Shown: positions 53,278 to 63,318, counted from the first letter of the stretch. The stretch: 64,000 nucleotides of DNA from Ilyomonas sp963790435 (GCA_963790435.1 CAWBOI010000003.1:124001-188000); one strand, 5' to 3'. Translations and numbers: made by a program. Notes: a model not told the origin generated them from the sequence alone.

Positions 53278-55047
53278 TTATCCATTCATACTTGCCAAAA
53301 ACTCTTCGTTGCTTTTGGTGCCTCTCATGCGTTTTAATAATTCGTTCATCGCTTCTTCGGTGTTCATATCGTTGATGTACAAACGAAGAATATTCATGCG
53401 TTTCAAAACGTCTTTTTCCAGCAACAAATCTTCGCGGCGGGTAGAGGATGCTACCAAATCAATAGCAGGGAAAATGCGGCGGTTGGCAAGTCTTCTGTCG
53501 AGTTGCAATTCCATGTTGCCGGTACCTTTGAACTCTTCAAAAATCACTTCATCCATTTTGCTGCCGGTATCAATTAAAGCCGTTGCCAAAATGGTAAGAG
53601 AGCCGCCGTTTTCAATTTTTCGCGCAGCGCCAAAAAATTGTTTGGGCTTTTGCATAGCGTTGGCTTCCACACCGCCACTTAACACCTTGCCACTGGCGGG
53701 CGCAACCGTGTTGTGCGCACGGGCAAGCCGTGTGATAGAATCCAAAAGTATCACTACATCGTGCCCGCATTCTACCAATCGTTTTGCTTTTTGCAATGCG
53801 ATAGCCGAAACCTTCACGTGCTTATCGGCCGGTTCGTCAAACGTTGATGCAATCACTTCGCCTTTTACGCTGCGCTCCATGTCGGTTACTTCTTCGGGGC
53901 GTTCGTCTATCAGCACCACCATCAAATAACATTCAGGATGGTTGGCAGCAATGGCATTGGCAACTTCTTTTAACAGTACTGTTTTGCCCACTTTCGGTTG
54001 CGCTACAATTAAGCCGCGCTGGCCTTTGCCAATGGGCGAAAACAAATCAATAATGCGGGTGCTGAAGTTGGTGGGTGAAGTAAATAAATTGAGCTTTTCG
54101 TAAGGAAACAACGGCGTTAAATAATCGAACGGAACACGGTCGCGTACTTCATCCGGGCTTTTACCATTGATGTTTTCGACCTTCAGTAAGGCGAAATATT
54201 TTTCGCCTTCTTTGGGCGGACGAACAGAGCCTGCAACAGTATCGCCTGTTTTTAAACCGAACAATTTTATTTGTGATGGCGACACATATACATCATCAGG
54301 CGACGATAAATAATTGTAATCAGATGAGCGCAAAAAACCATAGCCATCGGGCATCATTTCCAGTACGCCTTCGCCGGTAATCACACCATCAAACTCAATG
54401 TTGAACTGAGGTTCTTTTTTGTGCTGAGGTCTGGGCTGTTTTAATATTACTTCCCGCTGTTCTTCTTCTGGTTCTTCCGGTTCTTCCTCTTCATCAAAAT
54501 CGTCGTCTCCAGCATCTTCACTCACAAAAGTATCCGCACCGCTACCATTCAGCAGGGCAAGAAATGCAGGCGAAATCTGCGGCATGTCATTGTCATTCTC
54601 AATGGGCAGCTCATTGCTGGTTTCATTGGGAGTTTCTGTATTGTTTATGCTGTTTACATTACCATCAACGTTTGTGCTGTTTGTATTACCATCAATTGTT
54701 GCAGGAGCTCCTATGGGCTTGCGTTTGCGGCGTTTTACAGGCTCGTCTGCAGTACCATCTTCCGAGGAAGCGGCTGGCGCTTCTTCCTTGTTCGGGGCAG
54801 CAGAAGGTTGTTCGGTCTCGGCAATAGCCTGACCATTGGAATGAGAAGCGGCTTTTACGGTGCGCTTGCGCTTTGGCTTTTCAGCAGGGGCGGCAGGCTT
54901 ATCGTTGTTTTGAAGAGCCTGGTTGTCGAGAATTTGATACACCAAATCTTGTTTGTTTAATTTTTTAGCGTTGGGAATATTGAGTTGCTCGGCTACATCC
55001 TGTAACTCCGGCACCAACATGTCGTTTAAATGCAAAATATCGTACAT
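53278..55047 (-). CDS. rho: Transcription termination factor Rho
   Basis: A hexameric RNA helicase that ends transcription. The 589-residue protein has an N-terminal Rho_N domain (HLNDMLVPELQDVAEQLNIPNAKK), an Asn- and Glu-rich insert (about 60-205, including a run of acidic DDFDEEEEPEEPEEEQ), the RNA-binding cold-shock-like domain (GVLEMMPDGYGFLRSSDYNYL near 230) and the ATPase core with P-loop QPKVGKTVLLKEV near 355 and DERPEEVTDMERSVKGEV near 390. The long acidic insert is common in Bacteroidota Rho. The divergent 304-base gap to murF may hold a long rho leader. Confidence 0.98.
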   Translation of the reverse strand: MYDILHLNDMLVPELQDVAEQLNIPNAKKLNKQDLVYQILDNQALQNNDKPAAPAEKPKRKRTVKAASHSNGQAIAETEQPSAAPNKEEAPAASSEDGTADEPVKRRKRKPIGAPATIDGNTNSTNVDGNVNSINNTETPNETSNELPIENDNDMPQISPAFLALLNGSGADTFVSEDAGDDDFDEEEEPEEPEEEQREVILKQPRPQHKKEPQFNIEFDGVITGEGVLEMMPDGYGFLRSSDYNYLSSPDDVYVSPSQIKLFGLKTGDTVAGSVRPPKEGEKYFALLKVENINGKSPDEVRDRVPFDYLTPLFPYEKLNLFTSPTNFSTRIIDLFSPIGKGQRGLIVAQPKVGKTVLLKEVANAIAANHPECYLMVVLIDERPEEVTDMERSVKGEVIASTFDEPADKHVKVSAIALQKAKRLVECGHDVVILLDSITRLARAHNTVAPASGKVLSGGVEANAMQKPKQFFGAARKIENGGSLTILATALIDTGSKMDEVIFEEFKGTGNMELQLDRRLANRRIFPAIDLVASSTRREDLLLEKDVLKRMNILRLYINDMNTEEAMNELLKRMRGTKSNEEFLASMNG

Positions 55048-55351
55048 AAAAAGAGATAAAAAGAAATCAGATAAATTTCCGAGATAAGTATAAATCTGGA
55101 TTTAAATAAAAGAAAATAAACTTGCTTAATGATTGATAAAAAAGAAACTTTTGGCGAGCTGAAGGAAAATTGAGTTAGAACGAATCAGCTATGTTTCTGA
55201 TGCAATGTTACAGAAATTTCTGAAAAACAAAATCTTTGTCGTTTTTTTTAGCAAAATTATGCAAGGTTGCTTCCAACCGGCCCTCTCTTTCCAAAACCTT
55301 TGCAATAGCTTGTAAGTATTACCTTGCGTCGTTTCCATTTTACAAATTGCA
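55048..55351. other. Divergent rho/murF intergenic region
   Basis: Without genes. It holds CAAAATTA at 55252-55259 (minus strand TAATTTTG), a match to a -7 box about 205 bases ahead of rho, and TACCTTG at 55320 near murF. No hairpin terminator is seen. Confidence 0.45.
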
Positions 55352-56629
55352 ATGATAACGATAGAAGAATTATACCAGATTTATCTGCAACATCCATCGG
55401 TGCAAACCGATACGCGAAAGCTGCAGGAAGGCGATTTGTTTTTTGCCTTAAAAGGAGGCAATTTCAATGGCAATTTGTTTGCATTGCAGGCTTTGGAAAA
55501 AGGCGCCGCTTATGCCATTGCTGATGAGAAAAATTTGGGCGAAAACAAACGAATCATTTTGGTGGATGATGTGCTCGCAACCTTGCAAGCCTTAGCCAAA
55601 CATCATCGCGAACAATTTACCGTTCCGTTCATCGGTATTACGGGCAGCAATGGCAAAACCACCACGAAAGAACTGGTTCATGCTGTGCTCTCATCGCATT
55701 ATAAAACGTACACTACGGCTGGTAATCTCAACAATCACATTGGCATACCGCTAACCCTTTTAAAAGTAAAACGAGACGCGCAAATGGCGGTGATTGAAAT
55801 GGGCGCTAACCATCAAAAAGAAATTGAAGGATATTGCCAATATGCGCAACCAACACACGGCATTATTACCAATGTTGGCAAAGCACATTTGGAAGGTTTT
55901 GGCGGCGAGGAAGGCGTGCGAAAAGGCAAAGGAGAATTGTACGATTACATGAGGGCTACAAACGGCGCTGCCATTGCGTTTGACGATTATGACTATCTGC
56001 ACGAAATGAGTGCAGGCATCGCTGCGATTTATTGGTATGGAACCCAAAACGGCGATGTGGTTGGCATAGCTAAAGAAGATTCAACATTTGTTGAAGTGGA
56101 GTTTACAAAAGGCTTGTCATCAATCATAAAAACACAACTGGTTGGCAATTATAATTTGCCTAATATTTTATGCGCCGCTGCAATAGGAAAACATTTTCAT
56201 GTGCCTGAAGAAAACATAAAAGCGGCTATTGAAAATTATGTGCCTTCCAACAGCCGATCGCAGTTGATACAAAAAGATGGCAACACCATTGTGCTGGATG
56301 CTTACAACGCCAATCCATCAAGCATGAAAGCAGCAATAGATAACTTTGCCCGATTGCCATCGAACAATAAAATATTGATGTTGGGAAGCATGGCAGAATT
56401 GGGTGATGAGAGCGCAGAAGAACACCGGCAAATTGTTGAATTGATACAACAGCACCCTTTTACTAAAGTGGTGCTGGTAGGGAAAAATTTCGCGCAAATC
56501 AAGCATCCGTTTCTTCAGTTTGCTACTGCGGAAGAAGCAAAAAAATGGCTGCAAAAAGAAAACATCAGCAACGCTTGCCTTTTAATCAAAGGCTCACGAG
56601 CAGCGCAAATGGAAACCATCCTCCAGTAA
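55352..56629 (+). CDS. murF: UDP-N-acetylmuramoyl-tripeptide--D-alanyl-D-alanine ligase
   Basis: Adds D-Ala-D-Ala to the UDP-MurNAc tripeptide, the last cytoplasmic step of the peptidoglycan precursor. A 425-residue Mur ligase with the ATP loop GITGSNGKTTTKE at 95-107, AVIEMGANHQKEIEGY near 148, a central AGNLNNHIGIPLTLL near 124, and the third domain DAYNANPSSMKAAID near 315. It stands apart from a dcw cluster. It is followed by DUF983 with its own -7 box. Confidence 0.96.
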   Translation: MITIEELYQIYLQHPSVQTDTRKLQEGDLFFALKGGNFNGNLFALQALEKGAAYAIADEKNLGENKRIILVDDVLATLQALAKHHREQFTVPFIGITGSNGKTTTKELVHAVLSSHYKTYTTAGNLNNHIGIPLTLLKVKRDAQMAVIEMGANHQKEIEGYCQYAQPTHGIITNVGKAHLEGFGGEEGVRKGKGELYDYMRATNGAAIAFDDYDYLHEMSAGIAAIYWYGTQNGDVVGIAKEDSTFVEVEFTKGLSSIIKTQLVGNYNLPNILCAAAIGKHFHVPEENIKAAIENYVPSNSRSQLIQKDGNTIVLDAYNANPSSMKAAIDNFARLPSNNKILMLGSMAELGDESAEEHRQIVELIQQHPFTKVVLVGKNFAQIKHPFLQFATAEEAKKWLQKENISNACLLIKGSRAAQMETILQ

Positions 56630-56660
56630 GGCATTAACGTTGCAATGGTATTGTTTATCT

Positions 56661-56668
56661 TACTTTTG
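56661..56668 (+). promoter_or_regulatory. Promoter of the DUF983 gene
   Basis: TACTTTTG lies about 18 bases after GTTG (56639-56642), and 23 bases before the ATG. Confidence 0.5.
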
Positions 56669-56690
56669 TAACGAGGAAAAATTTGAGGTT

Positions 56691-57152
56691 ATGAGTGAAA
56701 AAAAAGCAAAACCGGGTTATCTCATCAGCGTGATGGGAAACAAATGCCCACGCTGCCGTGAAGGTTATCTTTTTAAAAGCAGCAATCCTTATGCTCTAAA
56801 GCATAGCGATTACATAAAAATGAACGACACCTGCCCGGTTTGCGGGCAGCCAACCGATTTGGAAGTTGGCTTCTACTACGGCACCAGCTATGTGAGTTAT
56901 GCCCTTACCGTTGCGTTTTCGGCGGCATCATTTGTGGCGTGGTGGGTGCTTCTTGGCTTTTCGTTGTACGACAATCGCATTTTTTGGTGGCTGGGCGTGA
57001 ATGCCGCGCTGCTATTGGCTTTGCAGCCCCCGTTCATGCGGCTTTCGCGATCGTTGTGGCTAAGCTGGTTTGTGAGATACGATCCCGATTGGCAGATACA
57101 CAAAGCAGAAACTCCTGAGCGCATTGTGAAGGAACACATGGGCAATTGGTAG
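56691..57152 (+). CDS. DUF983-family membrane protein with zinc ribbon
   Basis: A 153-residue protein. Two CxxC pairs (NKCPRCREGYLF near residue 19 and TCPVCGQ near 46) form a zinc ribbon on the cytoplasmic side, then two membrane helices (about 63-90 and 93-115). EVGFYYGTSYVSYAL is the DUF983 signature. Function unknown. The ATG at 56691 is chosen over an upstream start in the same frame that would overlap the promoter. Confidence 0.87.
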   Translation: MSEKKAKPGYLISVMGNKCPRCREGYLFKSSNPYALKHSDYIKMNDTCPVCGQPTDLEVGFYYGTSYVSYALTVAFSAASFVAWWVLLGFSLYDNRIFWWLGVNAALLLALQPPFMRLSRSLWLSWFVRYDPDWQIHKAETPERIVKEHMGNW

Positions 57153-57218
57153 CCTTTTATTTTGTGATTTTGCAGAACTAAAAAGCCTTTCTATTTTTTC
57201 TTTCCATTGTAGTTTGTA

Positions 57219-58445
57219 ATGAAAACATTTGTTGTTCCTAAGATTTACCGAAGCTCGTTAATTAGTGCGATAAAAAACAAACGCAAAGAAGCCGACAGGT
57301 TGAAAAAAGACTTCACTCCTACCTTGCTCGATTTTGGTTTTGTTCATATTTATCTTGCCCGCCACTTTGGGTTTTGCTATGGCGTTGAAAATGCTATTGA
57401 CATTGCTTTTAAAACGATAGAAGAGAATAAGGGCAAACGCATTTTTTTATTGAGTGAAATGATTCACAATCCGCAAGTGAATGAAGATTTGAAGCGAAAC
57501 AAAATCCATTTTTTACAGGATACATACGGTAAGCAGTTGATACCGTTTGATGAACTCACTGCCGATGACATTGTGCTCATTCCTGCGTTTGGAACCACTC
57601 TCGAAATTCAAAACTTACTCGACCAAAAAGGTATTCATACAGAGCGCTACAACACCACTTGCCCGTTTGTAAAAAAAGTATGGAACCGCAGCGAGCAAAT
57701 TGCTGAAAAGGGTTACAGCATTGTGGTTCATGGCAAACCGAAGCACGAGGAAACGAGAGCCACTTTTTCTCATGCTTCCTCCAACACGCCAACAGTTGTG
57801 GTGAATGATATGAAGGAAACAATTGAACTGGCAAAGTACATTACCGGCGAAAAAAAAGCAGACGATTTTTGCATTGAATTTAAAGGAAGGCATTCGCCCG
57901 GCTTTGATGTTACCAAAGATTTGCAACGCATTGGCGTAGTGAATCAAACTACGCAATTAGCAACTGATACGCAGGCCATTTCAGATTATTTGCGAAACAT
58001 AATCATCGTCCATTATAATCTCGATGAAACCAACATTTACCAACACTTTGCCGATACGCGCGATACGCTTTGCTACGCCACTAACGACAACCAAAGTGCG
58101 GTAACCGGAATGCTGGAAACGCCTGCCGATATTGCCATTGTAGTGGGCGGCTACAACAGCAGCAACACTTCGCACCTTGTAGAGTTGTGCGAACAAAAAC
58201 TACCTACATACTTTATTGATGATGCCATTAAATTAGTGTCGAAAGATGAGATTATCCATTGCAACTGGCGCACAAAAGAAGAACGGTTAACCAGCCATTA
58301 TTTGCCCGGTAAAGAGCCGGTAAAAATACTCATTACCAGTGGCGCGAGCTGCCCCGATGCGGTGGTTGAAAAAGTAATGGAACGTTTGCTTTCTTTTTAT
58401 CCAACTCAAAAAACAGTTGCAGAAATGGAACAGGAATTTGCATAA
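57219..58445 (+). CDS. ispH: 4-hydroxy-3-methylbut-2-enyl diphosphate reductase
   Basis: Last step of the MEP isoprenoid pathway, making IPP and DMAPP. A [4Fe-4S] enzyme of 408 residues, about 90 longer than E. coli IspH, as usual in Bacteroidota. The three cluster cysteines are in HFGFCYGVENAI (Cys53), NTTCPFVKKVW (near 148) and SGASCPDAVVEKVM (near 375). MIHNPQVNEDL near 82 and VNQTTQLATDTQAI near 238 complete the site. A terminator follows. Confidence 0.96.
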   Translation: MKTFVVPKIYRSSLISAIKNKRKEADRLKKDFTPTLLDFGFVHIYLARHFGFCYGVENAIDIAFKTIEENKGKRIFLLSEMIHNPQVNEDLKRNKIHFLQDTYGKQLIPFDELTADDIVLIPAFGTTLEIQNLLDQKGIHTERYNTTCPFVKKVWNRSEQIAEKGYSIVVHGKPKHEETRATFSHASSNTPTVVVNDMKETIELAKYITGEKKADDFCIEFKGRHSPGFDVTKDLQRIGVVNQTTQLATDTQAISDYLRNIIIVHYNLDETNIYQHFADTRDTLCYATNDNQSAVTGMLETPADIAIVVGGYNSSNTSHLVELCEQKLPTYFIDDAIKLVSKDEIIHCNWRTKEERLTSHYLPGKEPVKILITSGASCPDAVVEKVMERLLSFYPTQKTVAEMEQEFA

Positions 58446-58471
58446 TTGTGTTTATAAATTAGTGCAAAAAC

Positions 58472-58508
58472 AAAAGCCTCCCGACGTGTCGGGAGGCTTT
58501 TATTTTTA
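58472..58508 (+). terminator. Intrinsic terminator of ispH
   Basis: AAAAGCCTCCCGAC and GTCGGGAGGCTTTT form a 14-bp perfect stem with a 2-base centre, then a T-rich run. Confidence 0.93.
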
Positions 58509-58614
58509 GTTGAATGAGTGGCTGTCATTTCTCTTTCTCAACAGCCTGAAATGTATTTGACCCAAAGTTCACTGCTCAAAGCTCATAACTCGTATCTCGC
58601 AGCTTTCATTAAGC

Positions 58615-59364
58615 TCAATTGCTCTTTTGCCATACCGTTAAAAAGCCGCCGGTAAAGCGATACGGCAGTTTATCGGCAAGTGCGCTGTCCCATTTTTGCA
58701 GCAATTTTATTTTCTTGGTGAAGAAAGAAAACGGGAACACGTCATCAACAAAATTGGTTTTCCCGAACCGAACAATTGAGAAGCGATTTTTCTTTGCCAG
58801 CTTCTCTAACGATGATTTGGTAAAGAACTGAATGTGCGTTAAATCGTCAGCCGCCGATTGCACGGTGGTACCGCTATAGCCAAAAGCAGTTTTTATTGTT
58901 TGCAATGTTCTCCATGCCCAGCTATTTTTTTTCTGCAACGATTGAACGGGTTTTGTTACCAGCACTTCGCGCGGGCCTTTTCCATTGGGAACGGTTACGA
59001 TTAAAACGCCATTGTCTTTTAAAATATCGCGCAGTGTGGTAAGTAATATTTGCGGATTGTTTAAGTGCTCTAACACTTCGCTGCAGATCACAGCATGATA
59101 TTGTTTGCCATTAGCTACCAATTGCTCTGCACTGATCACATCAAATTTTACATTGCTGTATTTGTTTAGCATCCTGGCACGTTCAATAGCTTTTTCACTT
59201 ACATCAACACCTTGTACTTTGAAACCTTTTTCGCCAAGGCTTCTTGAAATAACACCATTGCCGCAACCTACATCGAGCACTTCGGCATCGGATGGCAACT
59301 TACTACGCAACACTTCTGAAATGAAGTCGAGTCTTTTAATGTCTGCAATTCTTTCAAATTCCAT
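58615..59364 (-). CDS. Class I SAM-dependent methyltransferase
   Basis: A 249-residue soluble methyltransferase. Motif I is VLDVGCGNGVISRSL near residues 30-44, then VQGVDVSEKAIERAR, and HAVICSEVLEHLNNPQILLTTLRDILKDNGVLIVTVPNG near 90-127 (motifs II and III), a layout typical of UbiE/UbiG-like and polysaccharide methyltransferases. The acceptor is unknown. Monocistronic in view. Confidence 0.85.
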   Translation of the reverse strand: MEFERIADIKRLDFISEVLRSKLPSDAEVLDVGCGNGVISRSLGEKGFKVQGVDVSEKAIERARMLNKYSNVKFDVISAEQLVANGKQYHAVICSEVLEHLNNPQILLTTLRDILKDNGVLIVTVPNGKGPREVLVTKPVQSLQKKNSWAWRTLQTIKTAFGYSGTTVQSAADDLTHIQFFTKSSLEKLAKKNRFSIVRFGKTNFVDDVFPFSFFTKKIKLLQKWDSALADKLPYRFTGGFLTVWQKSN

Positions 59365-59723
59365 TTTCTTTTGTTTGAGGATGATTGATTGGATTTTTAT
59401 TTTTTATAATTGATTTGAGATTGTGATATTGATACCGTTCCAACGTCGTCTAACGTTTCATTTTTGGTTTTGATTGTTTTTTATCAGACGCACAACAGTC
59501 TTTTAATTGTATCTTAATACAGCAAAACTTTACAACAGATTTATTGAGATAGCGATACCGGATGTTCGTACTTTTTAATTAATACAACAAACTTACTTCA
59601 CCTGAATGTTACCTTTTGTTTTCGCCTCATTTTTTAATCCTCTTTTAATGCGTGATAAGAGACGGTTGCAACTTCAATTTGCATTATTCAAAGAGGAAAG
59701 GGATGCCTGTCTTCTAAAATAAT
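59365..59723. other. Intergenic region without recognised features
   Basis: AT-rich, no credible ORF. It holds CAAACTTA at 59588-59595 (minus strand TAAGTTTG), a possible -7 box for the methyltransferase, and a diverged motif copy near 59614 (CTTTTGTTTTCGCC followed by TCATTTTTTAATCC). Confidence 0.45.
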
Positions 59724-59758
59724 AAAGCCGCCTTTTTGCAAAGACGGCTTTTGTTTTT
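59724..59758 (-). terminator. Intrinsic terminator of the T9SS repeat protein
   Basis: AAAGCCG and CGGCTTT with a second block CTTT/AAAG form a stem, with T-rich ends on both strands. It lies 27 bases past the stop. Confidence 0.8.
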
Positions 59759-59784
59759 CAAGATTGTTTATAGGGTTGCGCGTA

Positions 59785-62700
59785 TCATTTCTTTTCGAAC
59801 CTTACGATTTGTTTTTGTTCCATTTGTTGCAATACCACCATATAAATTCCTGCGGCAAGATGGCTTACATTTATGTTTTGAGAAGAACTGCCATCCGGGA
59901 TTGTTTTTTGCATCAGCGCTTTTCCATTCATGTCAAACACAGTAACGGTTGCAGAAGAAGACAAAGCAAACCGGAGGTGAATCACATCAACCGATGGGTT
60001 TGGATACAATGCAAACAGGGTTCTGCCCTTAAAGCTGATGGTAATTGTTTTTGAGTCAACAAAACTACCATCAACATTCACCATGCGCAAGCGATAGTAG
60101 TTAACGCCTTGCAGCGGTACATTATCGTTGAGTGAATATTGATGCTGAATTGTGCTATTTCCAAACGCTGGCGCAGTGCCGATAGCGCTGAATGTAAGAC
60201 CATCGGATGAGCGCAGAACTTCGAAATATTTACTGTTGGTTTCAGAAGCGGTTTGCCAACTTAGTTGCACAATATTATCGGCGGGCTTTGCATCAAAGCT
60301 GATCAATGTTACAGGCAAAATGCTTGTAGTGGTAAATGTATCAGTAACCGAATAGGAACCGAGTAAAGTAACGCCGTTTGCCGAATCAGCAGAAGCGATG
60401 CGCCATACATATTTTGTATTTGCGCTCAGTCCTGTAAGCATATCTGAGGTTACGTTGCCGGTTGTGTTGAGGTTTGTCCAACCCGTAGCGGCAACAGTTT
60501 TATACTGGATGGAAAAGTATTTAGCGCAACTGATGGCTGTCCATTTTAGTACTGCTGTTGTGGTTGTTATCATTCCGGTATCCAACCCTGTTGGAACAGG
60601 CGTTGCAACAGTATCAATACCGCTGGTTCCCATGCTGCCGCCTGAGCCTGTGCCTGTTGCCGTTGCATAATAAATACCCGAAGGAAGGTTAGAGAACGTA
60701 GCCGTTCCGGTAGCCTGTATCGCGCTGTTATAGGCAATTCCAAAACGGTACAACTGTACGGTGTAAGGAGCTGCGCTGTTGGTAAGATTGTACACCAGGG
60801 TACTGCTGCTGCATGTAATGCCTTGTGTTTTTGATGCAAGCATGATATGAGCTGTATCTGATAATGTTTTGAATAACAGGGTATCGGAATAAGGACTTAA
60901 CAGTTCTGCTCCCTGTGCTGTATCGGTAGATGCTACACGCCATGTATAATTGGTATAAGGCACAAGACCTGTAAGCTTATACATGCCGGTTGCATCATTA
61001 GGGTCGTTCACTGTTGTCCATACAGTAGCCGAAGAAAGCCTGTACTGCACGCGATAGGTTTTTATACAGCTTAGTGCATTCCAGTTCAACTGTGCTGTAT
61101 GAACACCGATGCCGGATGTTGTTAAGCCTTTCGGTGCAGGCGGAAGAAACTGGGTGGTAGCGCTGGTGCCAAAAGCAGTTCCGGTTGCGCCATCGCCGTA
61201 AACGGTTGCGTAATAGTTACCATCTGGTAAATTGTTGAATCGAACTGTATCAGCCACTACAACCATTGAATCAGCTTTCACTCCATTCCGATATAACATA
61301 ACGCTGTACGGAGAATGACTTGCACTTAAGTTATAAGTAAGGCTATTAGTGCTACAACTATCCGGTGATGTTTGACTTTTTACACTGATGGCGGCGATAT
61401 TAACCTGGGTGAAGGTATCAGCAATGGAGTAAGCCGAGAAAGAAGAACTGTAAGGATACACTTTTATGTAATAATACCCTTGCTGAAGTGAACTTAATGT
61501 AGCTGTTGCTGTACTGGTACTGCCATAAATTTCTGTACTGTAAACAGCAACAGCAGTGGTATCTCTATATACCTGGAAATAAACATCACCTAAACCACCG
61601 CTAAGATGCGGAGAAAGGGTAAAGGTAATGTTCATGCTTCCATTGTTTGCGCCAGTATAATTAATCTTAAACCAGTCAACAGCATCATTATTGTTGTCTC
61701 CGTAAAAATTGATATGACCAGTAGAAGTTCTATTGGTAAGAATGGTATGCGCTAAATAAGGTGCATTGTTAGACTCCGAATCCGCTGCATTGTAAGTCAA
61801 CAAACTGTCGGCTAATGTATATGCGCCAAACGACGTACTGTAAGGAAACAATTGAATATAATAAGAGCCCTTAGCAAGACCATCTAAATTAATAACAGCC
61901 GGATTGTTAGCATAAGATTCAACCTGAGCTCTTACTGTAGTGCTGTCGCTATCATAAAGTTTTGCATAAAAATCGGCGCCGTTTAATGAAGACAACGTAA
62001 CACGTAAGTAGCCGTCAGCATTTGTGGTTATTTTATACCAATCAGCCACATCCCGGGTCTGGTTATAATTATAATCTAAGTGACCGCCTACTTTCGCATT
62101 TAACGGAAGGGTTAAAGCCTGGCTTGCATAATTATTCGGTTCAGCATCATTTGCCTGAGCAGGTGTAAAAAAGCTATCTGCTAAGGTATAAGCGCCAAAT
62201 GAAGTGCTATAGGGAACCAACTGTATGTAATAAGTATCAGCTGCAAGTCCATCTGCACTAAGAACTGCAGGATTATTGGCATAAGATTCTACCTGGCTTA
62301 TCAGAGATACCGTATCCTTAAAATAGAGACGTGCGTAAAAATCGGCGCCGTTTAATGAAGACAAAGTAAGACGAAGAAGTCCATCGGCGGGAGTCGTTAC
62401 TTTGTACCAGTCGCTGCCGTCGCGCGTTTGGTTATAAAGATAATCCAGATGACCACCTACGTTACCATTCAGTGGTAGAGTTAGTGCCTGTTTTGCATAA
62501 TTGTTTGGTTCAACATCATTAGCTTGTGTTGGAGAAAATAAACTGTCGGCTAACGTATAAGCACCAAATGAAGTACTATATGGGAATAGCTTGATATAAT
62601 AGGTGCCGGCGGCCAAACCATCTGTGCTCATTACTACAGGATTACCATTATATGATTCAGCTTGGTTTAGTTGCGTTGTTGTATCTTTATCATACAAGCG

Positions 62701-63318
62701 AACATAAAAATCTGCTCCACCCAAAGCTGATAAAGTAAGACGGAGCAGCCCGTCTCCAGTAGTAGTCACTTTATACCAGTCCGCAGTATCTCTGGCGCCA
62801 TCTTTATTATAATCCAAATGTCCGCCTTTAACTCCATTTAAGGGAAGCGTGAGGGCTTGTATCGCATTGTTATTTGGCTCGGCATCATTCGCCTGTGTTG
62901 GTGTAAAAAAACTGTCAGCTAACGTATAAGCACCCGTTGAAGTTGCATACGGATATACCTGCACATAATAAACACCAGTCGCCAGTCCATCTACGTTTAA
63001 TACAGCAGAATTGTTTCCATAAGATTCTACTGTTCCTAAATTTACGGTGCCGTTGGTATTATAGAGACTGGCATAAAAATCTGCTCCAGATAAAGCAGAA
63101 ATTGTTATCCGAATTTTACCATCGGCGTTGGTTGTAACCTGGTACCAATCCACATCGCCCGGAGTGATGGTGCCACTTTTGCTGTCATTCAAAGGCAAGA
63201 CATTGGCGGTGGCAACTGTGTTGTTCGGTTCGGTTTCGCCTGTTTGCGCTTGTACATTTTGCAATGTAAAATACAAGCCAATTGAGAGCAGAAGTTTAAG
63301 TAAAAGTGTACGCTTCAT
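59785..63318 (-). CDS. Large T9SS-secreted protein with PPC-like repeats and fibronectin III modules
   Basis: A 1177-residue surface or secreted protein. After a signal peptide (to about NVQAQ, residue 25) come five tandem repeats of about 122 residues starting near residues 30, 147, 270, 393 and 515. Each reads (E)PNN...DWYKV...GADFY.RLY...YYI.L.PYSTS.GAYTLADS, a pre-peptidase C-terminal (PPC) type beta domain. Then follow Ig-like/Fn3 modules (PPAPKGLTTSGIGVHTAQLNW near 760, and TPVPTGLDTGMITTTTAVLKW near 930), the LPVTLISFDAKPADNIVQLSW module near 1015 and the sorting domain LYPNPSVDVIHLRF...GKALMQKT near 1105-1177. No catalytic domain is seen, so adhesion or a scaffold is likely. Confidence 0.92.
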   Translation of the reverse strand: MKRTLLLKLLLSIGLYFTLQNVQAQTGETEPNNTVATANVLPLNDSKSGTITPGDVDWYQVTTNADGKIRITISALSGADFYASLYNTNGTVNLGTVESYGNNSAVLNVDGLATGVYYVQVYPYATSTGAYTLADSFFTPTQANDAEPNNNAIQALTLPLNGVKGGHLDYNKDGARDTADWYKVTTTGDGLLRLTLSALGGADFYVRLYDKDTTTQLNQAESYNGNPVVMSTDGLAAGTYYIKLFPYSTSFGAYTLADSLFSPTQANDVEPNNYAKQALTLPLNGNVGGHLDYLYNQTRDGSDWYKVTTPADGLLRLTLSSLNGADFYARLYFKDTVSLISQVESYANNPAVLSADGLAADTYYIQLVPYSTSFGAYTLADSFFTPAQANDAEPNNYASQALTLPLNAKVGGHLDYNYNQTRDVADWYKITTNADGYLRVTLSSLNGADFYAKLYDSDSTTVRAQVESYANNPAVINLDGLAKGSYYIQLFPYSTSFGAYTLADSLLTYNAADSESNNAPYLAHTILTNRTSTGHINFYGDNNNDAVDWFKINYTGANNGSMNITFTLSPHLSGGLGDVYFQVYRDTTAVAVYSTEIYGSTSTATATLSSLQQGYYYIKVYPYSSSFSAYSIADTFTQVNIAAISVKSQTSPDSCSTNSLTYNLSASHSPYSVMLYRNGVKADSMVVVADTVRFNNLPDGNYYATVYGDGATGTAFGTSATTQFLPPAPKGLTTSGIGVHTAQLNWNALSCIKTYRVQYRLSSATVWTTVNDPNDATGMYKLTGLVPYTNYTWRVASTDTAQGAELLSPYSDTLLFKTLSDTAHIMLASKTQGITCSSSTLVYNLTNSAAPYTVQLYRFGIAYNSAIQATGTATFSNLPSGIYYATATGTGSGGSMGTSGIDTVATPVPTGLDTGMITTTTAVLKWTAISCAKYFSIQYKTVAATGWTNLNTTGNVTSDMLTGLSANTKYVWRIASADSANGVTLLGSYSVTDTFTTTSILPVTLISFDAKPADNIVQLSWQTASETNSKYFEVLRSSDGLTFSAIGTAPAFGNSTIQHQYSLNDNVPLQGVNYYRLRMVNVDGSFVDSKTITISFKGRTLFALYPNPSVDVIHLRFALSSSATVTVFDMNGKALMQKTIPDGSSSQNINVSHLAAGIYMVVLQQMEQKQIVRFEKK

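Noticed and set aside
54564..54832. Leu/His/Cys-rich plus-strand frames inside rho
   Set aside because: They mirror the repetitive Asn- and Asp-rich insert of rho on the other strand and have no start context of their own.
61390..63240. CRISPR array or minisatellite
   Set aside because: The periodic DNA here is the coding sequence of 122-residue protein repeats; there are no short direct repeats with unique spacers and no cas genes in the window.
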